This document shows positions 23,078 to 33,081 of a stretch of DNA of 64,000 nt, one piece after another. The DNA comes from an uncultured Prevotellaceae bacterium. GTDB taxonomy: Bacteria; Bacteroidota; Bacteroidia; Bacteroidales; Bacteroidaceae. Location of the stretch: assembly GCA_900316265.1 (NCBI GenBank), contig ONCH01000018.1, positions 26,807 to 90,806 of the forward strand, written 5' to 3'. Below the pieces are notes generated by a model. That model saw nothing but the letters and a program-made list of their open reading frames with translations, had not been told where the DNA came from and made no database searches. The stretch's first letter is position 1, and each line of letters starts with the position of its first letter. The position numbers and the translations under genes were made by a program.

Positions 23078-25531
23078 TTAGCGCAACTCGGCATTGAGTT
23101 GCTTCTTCAGGTTCTGAATCAGTTTGCTCATAATTGCTTCAATCTGCTTGTCACCCATCGTCTTCTCAGCATCCTGGAGGATGAAGTTGACAGCATACGA
23201 CTTCTTGCCAGCAGGCAGGTTCTTGCCCTCATAAACGTCGAAGAGCTCGACCTTCTTCAGGAACTTCTTCTCAGTCTGACGGGCAATCTGCTCAATCTGG
23301 GCGAACTCAACATTCTTGTCGATGAGCAGGGCGAGGTCGCGGCTAACAGCAGGATACTTGGCAATCTCTGTGTAGAGCACCTTCTGCTTGCGAACAACCT
23401 TCATCAGTGCTGTCCAGTTGAGCTCAGCATAGTAAACGGTAGTGTCGATGTCGAACTGCTTCTGCAGCTTCTTAGTCAGCACACCCATCTCAATAAGCTT
23501 CTTGCCACCACGGTTCTCGATGGTGAGACCAGCAGAGAAGATGGCGTTGTCAGACTTCTTGCGAACCAGCATGCCAGGCTGTACACCGATGCGTGCCAGA
23601 ATGTTCTGCACATAGGCATCGAGCTCAGCATACGAGGTATCCTCGTTGGCGTGGGCCCAAGAGCCCTCGACACGCTTACCTGTCAGCCACAGCGCCATGT
23701 GGTTCTGCTCCTTATAGGCCTGCATGGGGTCGTCCTGATTCTCTTTCTCAGGGTCGAAGCTATAGACGTTGCCGAACTCGAAGAAGCGGCAGTTGCCGTT
23801 CTTACGCTTGGCATTGTGTTCGATACTCTCCAGACCGCCATACAGCAGGGTGCCACGCATCACGTTGAGGTCGCTAGACAGCGGATTCATAATCTTTACC
23901 AGCTGAGCCTGCTGCTCTTCAGCATAGTAGGCGGCCTTGGTCAGCGAGTTGTTCAGAATCTCGTTGAAGCCAGCGCCCACCAGCTGTTCGCTAACGAGGT
24001 TAGCCAGCTTGTGCTTCTGGTCTTCGTCGCCCTTGATGACGAGACTTGACTTCAGCTGAGTAGGAATCTCTACATTGTTATATCCATAGATGCGCAGGAT
24101 GTCCTCCACCACGTCGCAAGGACGCTGTACGTCCACACGGTAGGCTGGAATCTCGAGTTTCAGTGCCTCAGCGCTCTCGCTGAGCACTTTCATCTCCAGG
24201 CTCTCGCAGATGCTCTTGATGGTCTCTACGGGAATCTCCTTACCGATGAGTGAGTGTACGTAGTCGAAGTTGAGGTCGACAACGGCATTCTCCATCTTCT
24301 CGGGATAGACGTCCTTGATCTCCATAGACACCTTACCGCCAGCCAACTCCTTACAGAGCTGAGCAGCATATTTCAGGGCGTCGATGGTGCCATTGGGATC
24401 TACGCCACGTTCGAAACGGAACGATGCATCGGTGCTGAGTCCGTGGCGACGAGCTGACTTACGAATCCATGTGGGATGGAAATAAGCGCTCTCAAGAACC
24501 ACATTCTTGGTGGTCTCGTAGGTACCACTACCCTTTCCACCGAAGACACCAGCGATACACATGGGCTCCTCGGCATTGCAGATAGCCAGGTCGCGGTCGC
24601 TCAACTTGTGCTCCTCGCCATCGAGTGTCTGGAAGGGTGTGCCCTCGGGCATCGTCTTAACGACAATCTTGTGACCCTTCACCATGTCAGCATCGAAGCA
24701 GTGCAAGGGCTGACCCAGTGCCATCATCACGTAGTTGGTGATGTCGACAATATTGTTGATAGGACGCAGACCGATTACGCTGAGCTTGTTCTTCAGCCAC
24801 TCGGGGCTCTCCTTGACCTCACAGCCAGTAACGCTGACACAGGCATAGCGCTTGCAGGCCTCTGTGTTCTCGATAACAACATCGATGGGGAGACTGTTGT
24901 TGTCAACGACAAAATCGCTGACAACGGGTTTGTGGGTAGCGGTCTTGTAGCCATTCTGCTTCAGCCAGGCATACAGGTCTCGAGCTACACCCCAGTGAGA
25001 AAGGGCATCGGCACGGTTGGCGGTGATATCCACCTCGATGAGCCAATCACTCTCCAGATGATAGTATTCTGCGGCGGGGGTACCGACAACTGCATCTTCA
25101 GGGAGTACAATGATGCCAGCATGGTCGGTACCGATGCCAATCTCGTCCTCGGCACAAATCATACCCATTGACTCTACGCCACGCAGCTTCGACTTCTTGA
25201 TGACAAACTCTTTGTCACCATCGTAGAGCACGCAACCCAGGTCGGCCACAATGACCTTTTGGCCTGCTGCTACGTTGGGAGCACCACAGACAATCTGCTG
25301 GGGCTCGCCCTTACCTAAATCTACTGTTGTTACGTGCAGGTGGTCTGAGTCTGGGTGCATCTCGCACGTCAGCACTTTACCTACGTAAAGTCCCTTCAGA
25401 CCGCCCTTAATACTTTGTACTTCTTCGAGTGCGTCAACCTCCAGACCTGTCGATGTCAAAGCATCGCACACCTCCTGTGGTGTCAGGTCGAAATCAACGT
25501 ATTCTTTCAACCATTTATAAGATATATTCAT
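23078..25531 (-). CDS. pheT: Phenylalanine-tRNA ligase beta subunit
   Basis: Charges tRNA-Phe as an alpha2-beta2 enzyme. 817 residues: N-terminal MNISYKWLKEYVDFDLTPQE, tRNA-binding OB domain (about 40-150, VGKVLTCEMHPDSDHLHVTTVDLG), B3/B4 editing domain, B5 domain (RVDVQRPCDVVEDILRIYGYNNV) and C-terminal anticodon-binding FDX-ACB domain (KYPAVSRDLALLID to the end). I chose ATG 25531 because the longer frame crosses the -7 box at 25564-25571. pheS is not adjacent. Confidence 0.97.
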   Translation of the reverse strand: MNISYKWLKEYVDFDLTPQEVCDALTSTGLEVDALEEVQSIKGGLKGLYVGKVLTCEMHPDSDHLHVTTVDLGKGEPQQIVCGAPNVAAGQKVIVADLGCVLYDGDKEFVIKKSKLRGVESMGMICAEDEIGIGTDHAGIIVLPEDAVVGTPAAEYYHLESDWLIEVDITANRADALSHWGVARDLYAWLKQNGYKTATHKPVVSDFVVDNNSLPIDVVIENTEACKRYACVSVTGCEVKESPEWLKNKLSVIGLRPINNIVDITNYVMMALGQPLHCFDADMVKGHKIVVKTMPEGTPFQTLDGEEHKLSDRDLAICNAEEPMCIAGVFGGKGSGTYETTKNVVLESAYFHPTWIRKSARRHGLSTDASFRFERGVDPNGTIDALKYAAQLCKELAGGKVSMEIKDVYPEKMENAVVDLNFDYVHSLIGKEIPVETIKSICESLEMKVLSESAEALKLEIPAYRVDVQRPCDVVEDILRIYGYNNVEIPTQLKSSLVIKGDEDQKHKLANLVSEQLVGAGFNEILNNSLTKAAYYAEEQQAQLVKIMNPLSSDLNVMRGTLLYGGLESIEHNAKRKNGNCRFFEFGNVYSFDPEKENQDDPMQAYKEQNHMALWLTGKRVEGSWAHANEDTSYAELDAYVQNILARIGVQPGMLVRKKSDNAIFSAGLTIENRGGKKLIEMGVLTKKLQKQFDIDTTVYYAELNWTALMKVVRKQKVLYTEIAKYPAVSRDLALLIDKNVEFAQIEQIARQTEKKFLKKVELFDVYEGKNLPAGKKSYAVNFILQDAEKTMGDKQIEAIMSKLIQNLKKQLNAELR

Positions 25532-25563
25532 TGCAATGAAATTATAATTTCCGAAAAACGGTG

Positions 25564-25571
25564 CAAAGGTA
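25564..25571 (-). promoter_or_regulatory. -7 box for pheT
   Basis: TACCTTTG on minus, 32 nt before pheT, lying directly next to the terminator of the nuo operon. Confidence 0.55.
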
Positions 25572-25574
25572 CAA

Positions 25575-25610
25575 AAAATCGGGCAAAGCACAAAGCATTT
25601 GCCCGATTTT
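25575..25610 (-). terminator. Terminator of the nuo operon
   Basis: Arms AAAATCGGGCAAA (25575-25587) and TTTGCCCGATTTT (25598-25610) pair over 13 bp. Read on minus it ends in a T-run just before the pheT -7 box. It is 40 nt after the nuoN stop. Confidence 0.85.
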
Positions 25611-25649
25611 CTTTTGTATCAATCGTTGTATAACTACTTGTTCTAATGC

Positions 25650-27107
25650 TTACATAGCAGAAGCGGTAAAGAGCCACTGATAGATGCATGAGCAGACACC
25701 GAAAAGGACGATACCTGCAGTGCAAACTGTCAAAGCAAGCTTGGTATTAACATCACTCTTGAACGTTGGCAGTGGTGTATCAGTCTGCTTGATGTACATA
25801 GCCTTGACGATGAGCAGATAGTAGTACAAACTCACAACCGTGTTGACCAAGGCGATAAATACCACGAAGTAAGCCCAGAAGGAGCCTTGCTCGGCAGCAG
25901 CCATGAACACGAAGAACTTAGAGAACATACCTGCAAACGGAGGAATACCAGCCAGCGAGAACAGCGCCAGCGTCATAAGAAACGCCAGCTTGGGGTTGGT
26001 CTGATACAAACCATCGTAAGCACTCATCTTGGTAGCGCCACCATTATTCTGCTCTACAGCTGAGATAACGGTGAAAACAGCCATATTGGCAACGACATAC
26101 ACGAAAATGTAATACATCAACGAAGCCATGCCTGCCTGTGAAGCACCAACAACAGCCAACATGATGTAACCAGCCTGTGAGATAGAGCTGAAGGCCATGA
26201 AGCGCTTGAGCTCGCTCTGACGGATAGCAAATAAGTTAGCGATAGTGATAGAGAGCACGATAAGCACATAGAGCATGTACTCCCAATACTCAACCAGCGG
26301 AGCAAAAGCCTTGCAAAGGATAACCATTGCTGCAAAAGCTGCAGCACCCTTTGAGCAGACACTCAGGTAACCGGTGATAGGTGTAGGAGCGCCCTCATAG
26401 GTGTCGGCCGTCCAGAAATGGAAAGGCACGAGCGACAGTTTGAATGCCAGACCGCTGAAGAAGAACACCAGACCCATGATTGTCAGTGGTGTAGCCCCCT
26501 CATAGAGCGGGTTGCAGCCCATGATAGCCTCAGCAACATCACCGAAATAGAGCGTACCTGAAGCAGCGTAGACAAATGAAATGCCATATAGCATGACACC
26601 ACTTGAGAAAGTTGCCACGAGGATATACTTGGCAGCAGCCTCAGCGCTCTTTTTCTTATACTTGTCGAAAGCCACTAAGCAGGCCATAGGTACTGAAGCA
26701 GTCTCCAGTCCAAGGAAGAACAGCAGGAACGAGCCGCTGGACATCATGACATACATACCAAGCAGTGTAGAGAGTATCAGCAGATAGAACTCTCCAGCAT
26801 ATTTTGATGCCTCATTTTTCAACCAGGGCTGAGCCATGATAACCACGATAAGCGCACCAATTGTGAGGATAATCTTCATCACGTTGGCAGCCTGTGAAGC
26901 CACATACATGCCACCGAATGCCTCAGCGGGTTCAGCGAGCAAGGCAATACGTACAGGTAATACTATCAACAATGCAGCAGTGACAGAGAACAACACATCG
27001 AGTTTCTTTTCGCTGCGATGCATGATGAAGTCTACCACAAAGACTGCTAACAAAGTGAGCACGAGGTAAAACTCGGGAATCATATTTAGGAATTGTCCGT
27101 AATTCAT
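25650..27107 (-). CDS. nuoN: NADH-quinone oxidoreductase subunit N
   Basis: Antiporter-like proton-pumping membrane subunit of complex I. 485 residues, about 14 helices. The conserved proton-channel lysines lie in contexts such as FSGLAFKLSLVPFHFWTADTYEGAPTP and the helix ELKRFMAFSSISQAGYI. Last gene of the operon, followed by a terminator. Confidence 0.95.
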   Translation of the reverse strand: MNYGQFLNMIPEFYLVLTLLAVFVVDFIMHRSEKKLDVLFSVTAALLIVLPVRIALLAEPAEAFGGMYVASQAANVMKIILTIGALIVVIMAQPWLKNEASKYAGEFYLLILSTLLGMYVMMSSGSFLLFFLGLETASVPMACLVAFDKYKKKSAEAAAKYILVATFSSGVMLYGISFVYAASGTLYFGDVAEAIMGCNPLYEGATPLTIMGLVFFFSGLAFKLSLVPFHFWTADTYEGAPTPITGYLSVCSKGAAAFAAMVILCKAFAPLVEYWEYMLYVLIVLSITIANLFAIRQSELKRFMAFSSISQAGYIMLAVVGASQAGMASLMYYIFVYVVANMAVFTVISAVEQNNGGATKMSAYDGLYQTNPKLAFLMTLALFSLAGIPPFAGMFSKFFVFMAAAEQGSFWAYFVVFIALVNTVVSLYYYLLIVKAMYIKQTDTPLPTFKSDVNTKLALTVCTAGIVLFGVCSCIYQWLFTASAM

Positions 27108-27125
27108 ATCTTTCGTCCTCCTATA

Positions 27126-28607
27126 TTAGATGATATTTTCGAGAATTGGTCCTACGGCGTCAGAGATGACATTGCTTGCCCAGAGTGGGAACAGGCCGAG
27201 GCCAGCGACACATGCGATAAGGCAGATAACAGCGACGCGCTCGTCCCATGTAGCATCAGTGAGCTCCAGATAATGTTTGTTCTTCACCTCACCATACAGA
27301 ATCTTGCCAACAACACGAAGGATGTAGACTGCCGTGACGACAATCGACGTACAAGCGATGATGGTAGCCACACGATGGAAGGTATCGGCATTCTCAAACG
27401 AACCAACGAAGATGGTCATCTCGGCAATGAAGCCTGAGAAGCCCGGCAGACCGAGGTTAGCCAAACCCGCAATGACGTAACCCACAGCAAGGAAAGGCAT
27501 AATCTTCATCAAGCCATCCAGATAGCGGATATCGCGAGTGTGAGTACGACCGTAGATCATACCAATCAATGCGAAGAAGAGGGCCGTCATCAAACCGTGT
27601 GACAGCATCTGCAGGATAGCACCCGTGCAAGAAGTCTTGGTCATCATCAACAGAGCGAAGAGCACCAGACCACAGTGTGACACTGACGAGTAAGCATTGA
27701 TGTACTTCAGGTCGGTCTGCACACATGCTGAGAAGGCACCATAGACTACTGAGATGGTGGTGAGAATCAGGAAGATCCACGCCAGCTCATTGGCTGCATC
27801 GGGCAACAGATACATAGCCACGCGGAAGCAGCCGTAGCCTCCCAGCTTCATCAGCACACCAGCGTGGAGCATAGATACTGCCGTGGGGGCAGAAGCATGA
27901 CCGTCGGGTGACCATGTGTGGAAGGGGAACAGCGCGCCCAGCACACCGAAACCAATGAAAATGAACGGGAAGAACATCTTCTGAATATGAACGGGAATGT
28001 TATGCATGGCAGCAATCTCGTTGACGTTCATCGTGGTAGCACCGCTGAAGTAGTAGATGCCCAGCAGACCGATAATCAGAAGGGCAGAACCTCCCATCAG
28101 CATCAGCGTCAGCTTCATGGCAGCATACTCCTTGTTGCCGGAACCCCATACACCAATCAGGAGGTACATGGGAATCAGGGCTACCTCATAGAACATGAAC
28201 ATCGTGAACATATCGGTGCAGATGAAGAAGCCGTAAACACCCGTAGAAAGGAGGGTGAACCAAAGGAAATACTCCTTGGTGAGAGGCTTCAGCTGCCATG
28301 AGGCAAAGGTACCAGTGAACACGATGATGCTCGACAGGAGCAGCATCACGACAGAGATACCATCGACACCAACACTGTAGGCAATATTAAGTGGCTTGAA
28401 CCAAGGCGTAGAAGCCGTCAACAGCATTACATCGGTGTTACCTGCTGCACGCTGCTGAACAAAGTAGATGGTCAGCCATACGGACAGGGCCAGCAGACAC
28501 GAGGCGCCAGCCACCATCACACCACGCACCTGATTGAGCGACTTGGCCAGCCAAAGACCGAGCAGCATCAGGGCGGGGATTACTACGAATAATGTTAATA
28601 TACTCAT
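27126..28607 (-). CDS. nuoM: NADH-quinone oxidoreductase subunit M
   Basis: Second antiporter-like subunit of complex I. 493 residues from MSILTLFVVIPALMLLG. Landmarks are MFYEVALIPMYLLIG with the essential glutamate, LFPFHTWSPDGHASAPTAVSMLHAGVLMKLGGYG, and YINAYSSVSHCGLV. The frame extends 9 codons further to 28634 inside nuoL, but the ATG at 28607 gives the family N-terminus. Gap to nuoL is 16 nt. Confidence 0.95.
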   Translation of the reverse strand: MSILTLFVVIPALMLLGLWLAKSLNQVRGVMVAGASCLLALSVWLTIYFVQQRAAGNTDVMLLTASTPWFKPLNIAYSVGVDGISVVMLLLSSIIVFTGTFASWQLKPLTKEYFLWFTLLSTGVYGFFICTDMFTMFMFYEVALIPMYLLIGVWGSGNKEYAAMKLTLMLMGGSALLIIGLLGIYYFSGATTMNVNEIAAMHNIPVHIQKMFFPFIFIGFGVLGALFPFHTWSPDGHASAPTAVSMLHAGVLMKLGGYGCFRVAMYLLPDAANELAWIFLILTTISVVYGAFSACVQTDLKYINAYSSVSHCGLVLFALLMMTKTSCTGAILQMLSHGLMTALFFALIGMIYGRTHTRDIRYLDGLMKIMPFLAVGYVIAGLANLGLPGFSGFIAEMTIFVGSFENADTFHRVATIIACTSIVVTAVYILRVVGKILYGEVKNKHYLELTDATWDERVAVICLIACVAGLGLFPLWASNVISDAVGPILENII

Positions 28608-28623
28608 AATTATACTTTCGTTT

Positions 28624-30579
28624 TTAGATTGCAAGCAGGATTAATGTTAATGCAACGGTGCCAGTAAGGAACCACACTGCATACTGACGGACATCGCCAC
28701 TCTGCCAAGGACGCAAAGACTCACCAGCCTCGTTTGCACCCCATGCCATGAAATTGAACGTACCATCAACAACGTGGCGGTCGAACCAAGCGATAGGCGT
28801 AGAGATGCAACGGAAGATGATGCGGTGAGTGACATACTGCCAGATTTCGTCCTGATAGAAGCGCTTGTAGGCTGCACGGTGCAGCTTGGGGAACGCTTTG
28901 TACAGACGGTCGGCGATAGGCTGACTCTCACCTTTATAGATATAGGTAGCGAGACAGATACTCAAGATAGCAATAATCGTTGAAGTAGCAGCAATCTGCG
29001 TGTCGAAGTGGATGGTATAGTTGGTACCCTCGGCATTGACAAACTGACCGAAGCTGCCACCCCACCCTGCAAAACCTGCGATGGTTGAGTAGATACCAAC
29101 ACCCATTGTAATAACGCAAAGCACAATGAGAGGAATGGTCATCGTAGCAGGAGCCTCATGAGGTGTATGATGCGTATGAGCCTCCACATTCTCTGTACCC
29201 CAGAAAATACCGTAGTATAGACGGAACATATAGAAAGCGGTCATGGCAGCAATACCCGTCATAATCCAGCCAACCACAGGGCTGTATGCAAAGCAGGCGG
29301 TGATAATCTCATCCTTCGAGCTGAAGCCTGAGAAGAAAGGAATACCTGCAATAGCGAAACAGCTGATGAGGAAGGTGATATTGGTAATCGGCATGTATTT
29401 GCGCAGACCACCCATCATAGCCATCTCGTTACTGTGGACGGCATGGATGATACAACCAGCACCGAGGAACAAGCAGGCCTTGAACATAGCATGGGTGAAC
29501 AAGTGGAACATACTAGCCATGAAACCAAGCTGTGCGTGATTGTCGAGCGCAGCACCATGATGACCAGGCAGACATACTCCCAATGCTACCATCATGAAGG
29601 CAATCTGAGAGATGGTTGAGAAGGCCAGCACACGCTTGATGTCACTCTGGGCACATGCCACAGCTGCAGCATAGAAAGCAGTGAAGACGCCAACCCAGAC
29701 AACGATGCTCAACGACTCTGGAGCATAGTTAATCCAGAGAGGGAACATACGAGCAATCTGGAACACACCAGCTACAACCATGGTAGCAGCATGGATGAGT
29801 GCAGAAACAGGCGTCGGACCCTCCATAGCATCGGGCAACCAAATGTGCAATGGGAACATAGCACTCTTACCTGCACCACCGATGAACATCAGCACTAAGG
29901 CTGTAGGCAGAACAAAGGCTGCACCGGCAACAGTACGGACATCGCCAGAGACTGTGAAGTCGAAGCTAAACGTACCTGCATAATAGCCAAAGAGCAGGAT
30001 ACCGATGAGGAAGAACATATCGGCAAAGCGCGTCACGATGAAAGCCTTCTTAGAGGCTGCGATAGCGGGCTTCAACGGATAGTAGAATCCAATCAACAGA
30101 TAAGATGAAACACCCACAAGCTCCCAGAATGTGTACATCTGGAAGATGTTGGTAGCCACAACCAGTCCGAGCATAGACATGGTGAACAGACTCAAGAAAG
30201 CGTAGTAACGCTGGAAGCCCTTCTCACCGTGCATATAGCCGAACGAGTAGATATGCACCATCAAAGAGACTGTCGAGATAACAATCAGCATCATGACCGA
30301 GATAGGATCTAAGAGAATACCCATATCGAAATGCAGATTGCCCAGTGGCAGCCATGTGAAGTTGTAGGGAACAACAGTTGCGTATGAGCCATCAGCTAGA
30401 CGGTCAGCACCAAAATAGGCGAAAGCCGTCAGGTATGAGAGCACGGTAACCAGTCCCAAGGATGTAGTGCCGATAAGACCAGCGGTCTTATGCGACATCT
30501 TCATGCCAGCGAGCGCAAGAATCACGAAGGACAGCGCGGGCAGCAGAAGGATCAGAAATGAATAACTATATATTTCCAT
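28624..30579 (-). CDS. nuoL: NADH-quinone oxidoreductase subunit L
   Basis: Largest antiporter-like subunit, with the lateral helix linking the pumping channels. 651 residues from MEIYSYSFLILLLPALSF; an ATG two codons earlier at 30585 is also possible. Seen are FWELVGVSSYLLIGFYY, KSAMFPLHIWLPDAMEGPTPVSALIHAATMVVAGVF, and KRVLAFSTISQIAFM. The C-terminal lateral helix and anchor (about 560-651) are present. Confidence 0.95.
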   Translation of the reverse strand: MEIYSYSFLILLLPALSFVILALAGMKMSHKTAGLIGTTSLGLVTVLSYLTAFAYFGADRLADGSYATVVPYNFTWLPLGNLHFDMGILLDPISVMMLIVISTVSLMVHIYSFGYMHGEKGFQRYYAFLSLFTMSMLGLVVATNIFQMYTFWELVGVSSYLLIGFYYPLKPAIAASKKAFIVTRFADMFFLIGILLFGYYAGTFSFDFTVSGDVRTVAGAAFVLPTALVLMFIGGAGKSAMFPLHIWLPDAMEGPTPVSALIHAATMVVAGVFQIARMFPLWINYAPESLSIVVWVGVFTAFYAAAVACAQSDIKRVLAFSTISQIAFMMVALGVCLPGHHGAALDNHAQLGFMASMFHLFTHAMFKACLFLGAGCIIHAVHSNEMAMMGGLRKYMPITNITFLISCFAIAGIPFFSGFSSKDEIITACFAYSPVVGWIMTGIAAMTAFYMFRLYYGIFWGTENVEAHTHHTPHEAPATMTIPLIVLCVITMGVGIYSTIAGFAGWGGSFGQFVNAEGTNYTIHFDTQIAATSTIIAILSICLATYIYKGESQPIADRLYKAFPKLHRAAYKRFYQDEIWQYVTHRIIFRCISTPIAWFDRHVVDGTFNFMAWGANEAGESLRPWQSGDVRQYAVWFLTGTVALTLILLAI

Positions 30580-30585
30580 AACCAT

Positions 30586-30894
30586 TTACCATTTCATGTT
30601 CTTGATACTGTCAACGCTATCGCTACGGAAGTTGCGGTAGACATTGATGATAATAGCAATAGCCACAGCCGACTCAGCAGCTGCCACACCAATGACAAAC
30701 AGGGTCATGAACATACCCTCCATGCCATGAGGATAAAGCAAACGGTTGATGGCTGCGAAATTAATGTCAACGGCGTTGAGCACCAGCTCGACAGAGATGA
30801 GCATGGCAATGAGGTTGCGACGGGTGACGAAACCATAGACACCGATGAAGAACAACAGGGCACTGAGTGCAAAATAACATTCTACTGGAATCAT
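30586..30894 (-). CDS. nuoK: NADH-quinone oxidoreductase subunit K
   Basis: 102 residues, three transmembrane helices. The conserved ELVLNAVDINFAA contains the key membrane glutamate, and VAAAESAVAIAI the second. Overlaps nuoJ by 4 nt and abuts nuoL. Confidence 0.95.
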   Translation of the reverse strand: MIPVECYFALSALLFFIGVYGFVTRRNLIAMLISVELVLNAVDINFAAINRLLYPHGMEGMFMTLFVIGVAAAESAVAIAIIINVYRNFRSDSVDSIKNMKW

Positions 30895-31412
30895 AGCTTG
30901 TCCTCCTTTTCTTTACGTGCAACAACCAAGCCACCGATGATGCAGGCCAGCAGGAACAGTGAGATAAACTCGAAAGCGAGTACATACTGATACTTGCCAG
31001 CACCCACGAGGGCTGTACCAATCTCTTTCATAGGAATCTCCACATTGGTGGGAGCAATGGTGTAGAAGCCTGTCTTCAGCAGAATCAGGGCGACGACAAC
31101 CAGGCCAGCCAATGCTGCCAGACCGCCACCAATCATCTTACTGGACTTCACACGCTCCTCTAAGCCCTGAAGAGTACGCTTGCTAACCAGCTGGATAGCA
31201 AATACATAGATCATCGTAACGCCTCCGGCATATACGCTAATCTGAGCAGCTCCCAAGAAGGTGTAGTCAAGCAGGAAATAGATGCCTGCCACACCAAAGA
31301 GCACGAACAACATGTATGTTGCGGCTCGCATGATTCGCGTGGTGGTCACACACAACAGCGCAGAGCCGAGGATGATCACCGCGAGAATGATAAACATTAT
31401 TGTATTACCCAT
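30891..31412 (-). CDS. nuoJ: NADH-quinone oxidoreductase subunit J
   Basis: 173 residues, five hydrophobic segments; conserved AAQISVYAGGVTMIYVFAIQLV in helix 3. The C-terminal helix is followed by a basic tail ARKEKEDKL. Overlaps nuoK by 4 nt. Confidence 0.93.
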   Translation of the reverse strand: MGNTIMFIILAVIILGSALLCVTTTRIMRAATYMLFVLFGVAGIYFLLDYTFLGAAQISVYAGGVTMIYVFAIQLVSKRTLQGLEERVKSSKMIGGGLAALAGLVVVALILLKTGFYTIAPTNVEIPMKEIGTALVGAGKYQYVLAFEFISLFLLACIIGGLVVARKEKEDKL

Positions 31413-31418
31413 AACGCG

Positions 31419-31964
31419 TTACTTCGTTTTAGTGTTAAACTTACCGATTTGCCACTCAGCACCGCCCTCAATGAGATTGGGCAGCGAACCACCCTGATAT
31501 ACTTCCTTGTCGAGGTGAAGCACCAGCTTGTTACGATCGAACACAGCGTTCTCGAAATCATTCGTAAACTCGATGGCATCAAAGTTGCAGGCGTTGGTAC
31601 AGAGCTGGCAGAACATGCAGTCGCCCAGGTCGTACTGATAGTCGTCAAGCACCTTCTTCTTCTTTCCCGTCTCAGGATCCTCAACCATGTGGCTCAGAAT
31701 CTTGATAGTTCCATTGGGGCAAGACTTCTCACAAAGCGTACATGCGGTGCACTTGTAATCACCATTCTCATCGCGCTTGAATACCAAGCGACCGCGGTGA
31801 CGCTTAGCCACATGAAGTGTGGTCTTGCGGTTCTCGGGGTATTGCTCCGTCGACTTATTGGTGAAGAAGTCCTTGAAATACTCCTTCCAAGAGGTCTTCA
31901 TACCAACAGCCAAAGTCTTCAGGCCGTGCCCGATTTCTCCGAAATATGTTTTATTATCTTCCAT
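31419..31964 (-). CDS. nuoI: NADH-quinone oxidoreductase subunit I
   Basis: Peripheral-arm ferredoxin-like subunit carrying the two 4Fe-4S clusters N6a and N6b. 181 residues with motifs CTACTLCEKSCP (about 76-87) and CMFCQLCTNACN (about 116-127). It connects the electron chain to NuoB. Followed 6 nt on by nuoJ. Confidence 0.95.
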   Translation of the reverse strand: MEDNKTYFGEIGHGLKTLAVGMKTSWKEYFKDFFTNKSTEQYPENRKTTLHVAKRHRGRLVFKRDENGDYKCTACTLCEKSCPNGTIKILSHMVEDPETGKKKKVLDDYQYDLGDCMFCQLCTNACNFDAIEFTNDFENAVFDRNKLVLHLDKEVYQGGSLPNLIEGGAEWQIGKFNTKTK

Positions 31965-31973
31965 TGCTATACC

Positions 31974-33042
31974 TTATTTAATATATAGGCCGAGGGCCAC
32001 AACAACAGTCATAATTACCAGGTTGAGGAGAGCCAGCGGCATGAGGTACTTCCACTCCAGCTTCAGGATCTGGTCGATACGCAGACGTGGGAACGTCCAC
32101 TTAATCCACATCAGAATCCACACCAGGAAGAAGGCCTTACCCATGAACCATACGATACCGGGGATGTAGTTCATCACCTGGTCGAAAGCGGCAATGCCGA
32201 TGTTCACAGGAGCCCAGCCACCAAGGAATACGGTAGCGGCAATACCAGCGATGATAAAGAGGTTCAGGAACTCAGCGAGGTAGAAGAAGCCGAAGCCCAT
32301 ACCTGAATACTCAGTATGGTGACCAGCGGTCAGCTCACTCTCAGCCACGGTTAGCCTCAGCATTACCTGCGATGAGGAATACGAAGAAGGCGATGATGGC
32401 AGGGATATGGCCCTGGAAGATGAGCCACTTCCAAGGACCGGTCTGTGCCTCAACGATGCCCGACATCTGCATGGTACCAGTCAGGATGACGGCGGTAATC
32501 AGACAGAGGCAGAGAGACATCTCATAAGAAATCATCTGCACAGCACCACGCATGGCAGAAACCACCGAGTACTTATTGTTTGAACCCCAACCGGCCAGGA
32601 AGATACCTACCACGCCAATCGAAGAAATGGCGGTGAGCAGGAACACGCCGACGTTGAAGTCGAGGATGGTGGCACCATTGTTCCAAGGCAGGAACGAGAA
32701 GGCACCCACAGAGCCGATAATCACCAAGAGCGGAGCAACAAGATAGAGCACCTTGTCGGCACGGTCGACGATGAAGATCTCCTTAACGAGCATCTTGAAG
32801 ACGTCGGCAAATACCTGCAGCAAGCCCCAATAACCTACTCGCATCGGGCCCAGACGGCACTGGAAGTAGGCACAGACCTTACGCTCCATAAAAATCAGTA
32901 CGATGGCTATCAGCGCATATCCCAGCAGGATGCCTGTGCCGACCAGCACGCACTCAATCAATATCGCCAACCATTCAGGACAACCTATTGTAATCCTGAG
33001 CAACTGGTCGAACCATTGGGTAAATATAGAAAAGTCGAACAT
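31974..33042 (-). pseudogene. nuoH: nuoH, frameshifted by an apparent 20-nt deletion
   Basis: Membrane subunit H forms the quinone site and links the arms of complex I. Two overlapping frames together give a near-complete NuoH. The first, 32341-33042, runs from MFDFSIFTQWFDQLL to [12 protein letters not shown] and stops. The second resumes [19 protein letters not shown] and runs to 31974. Between ANRG and AESELTAG the conserved loop, usually PFDxPE, is missing. The loss fits a 20-nt deletion between two GGC triplets, of which one remains (32344-32346). All neighbouring nuo genes are intact, so this may be a recent mutation or an assembly error. Confidence 0.9.
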
Positions 33043-33081
33043 ATGTTTACTCTTTTATTATTATATTCTTTTATTCTTCGA

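Noticed and set aside
28607-28634. nuoM start nine codons upstream
   Set aside because: It would begin inside nuoL and adds residues not found in the family; ATG 28607 fits better.
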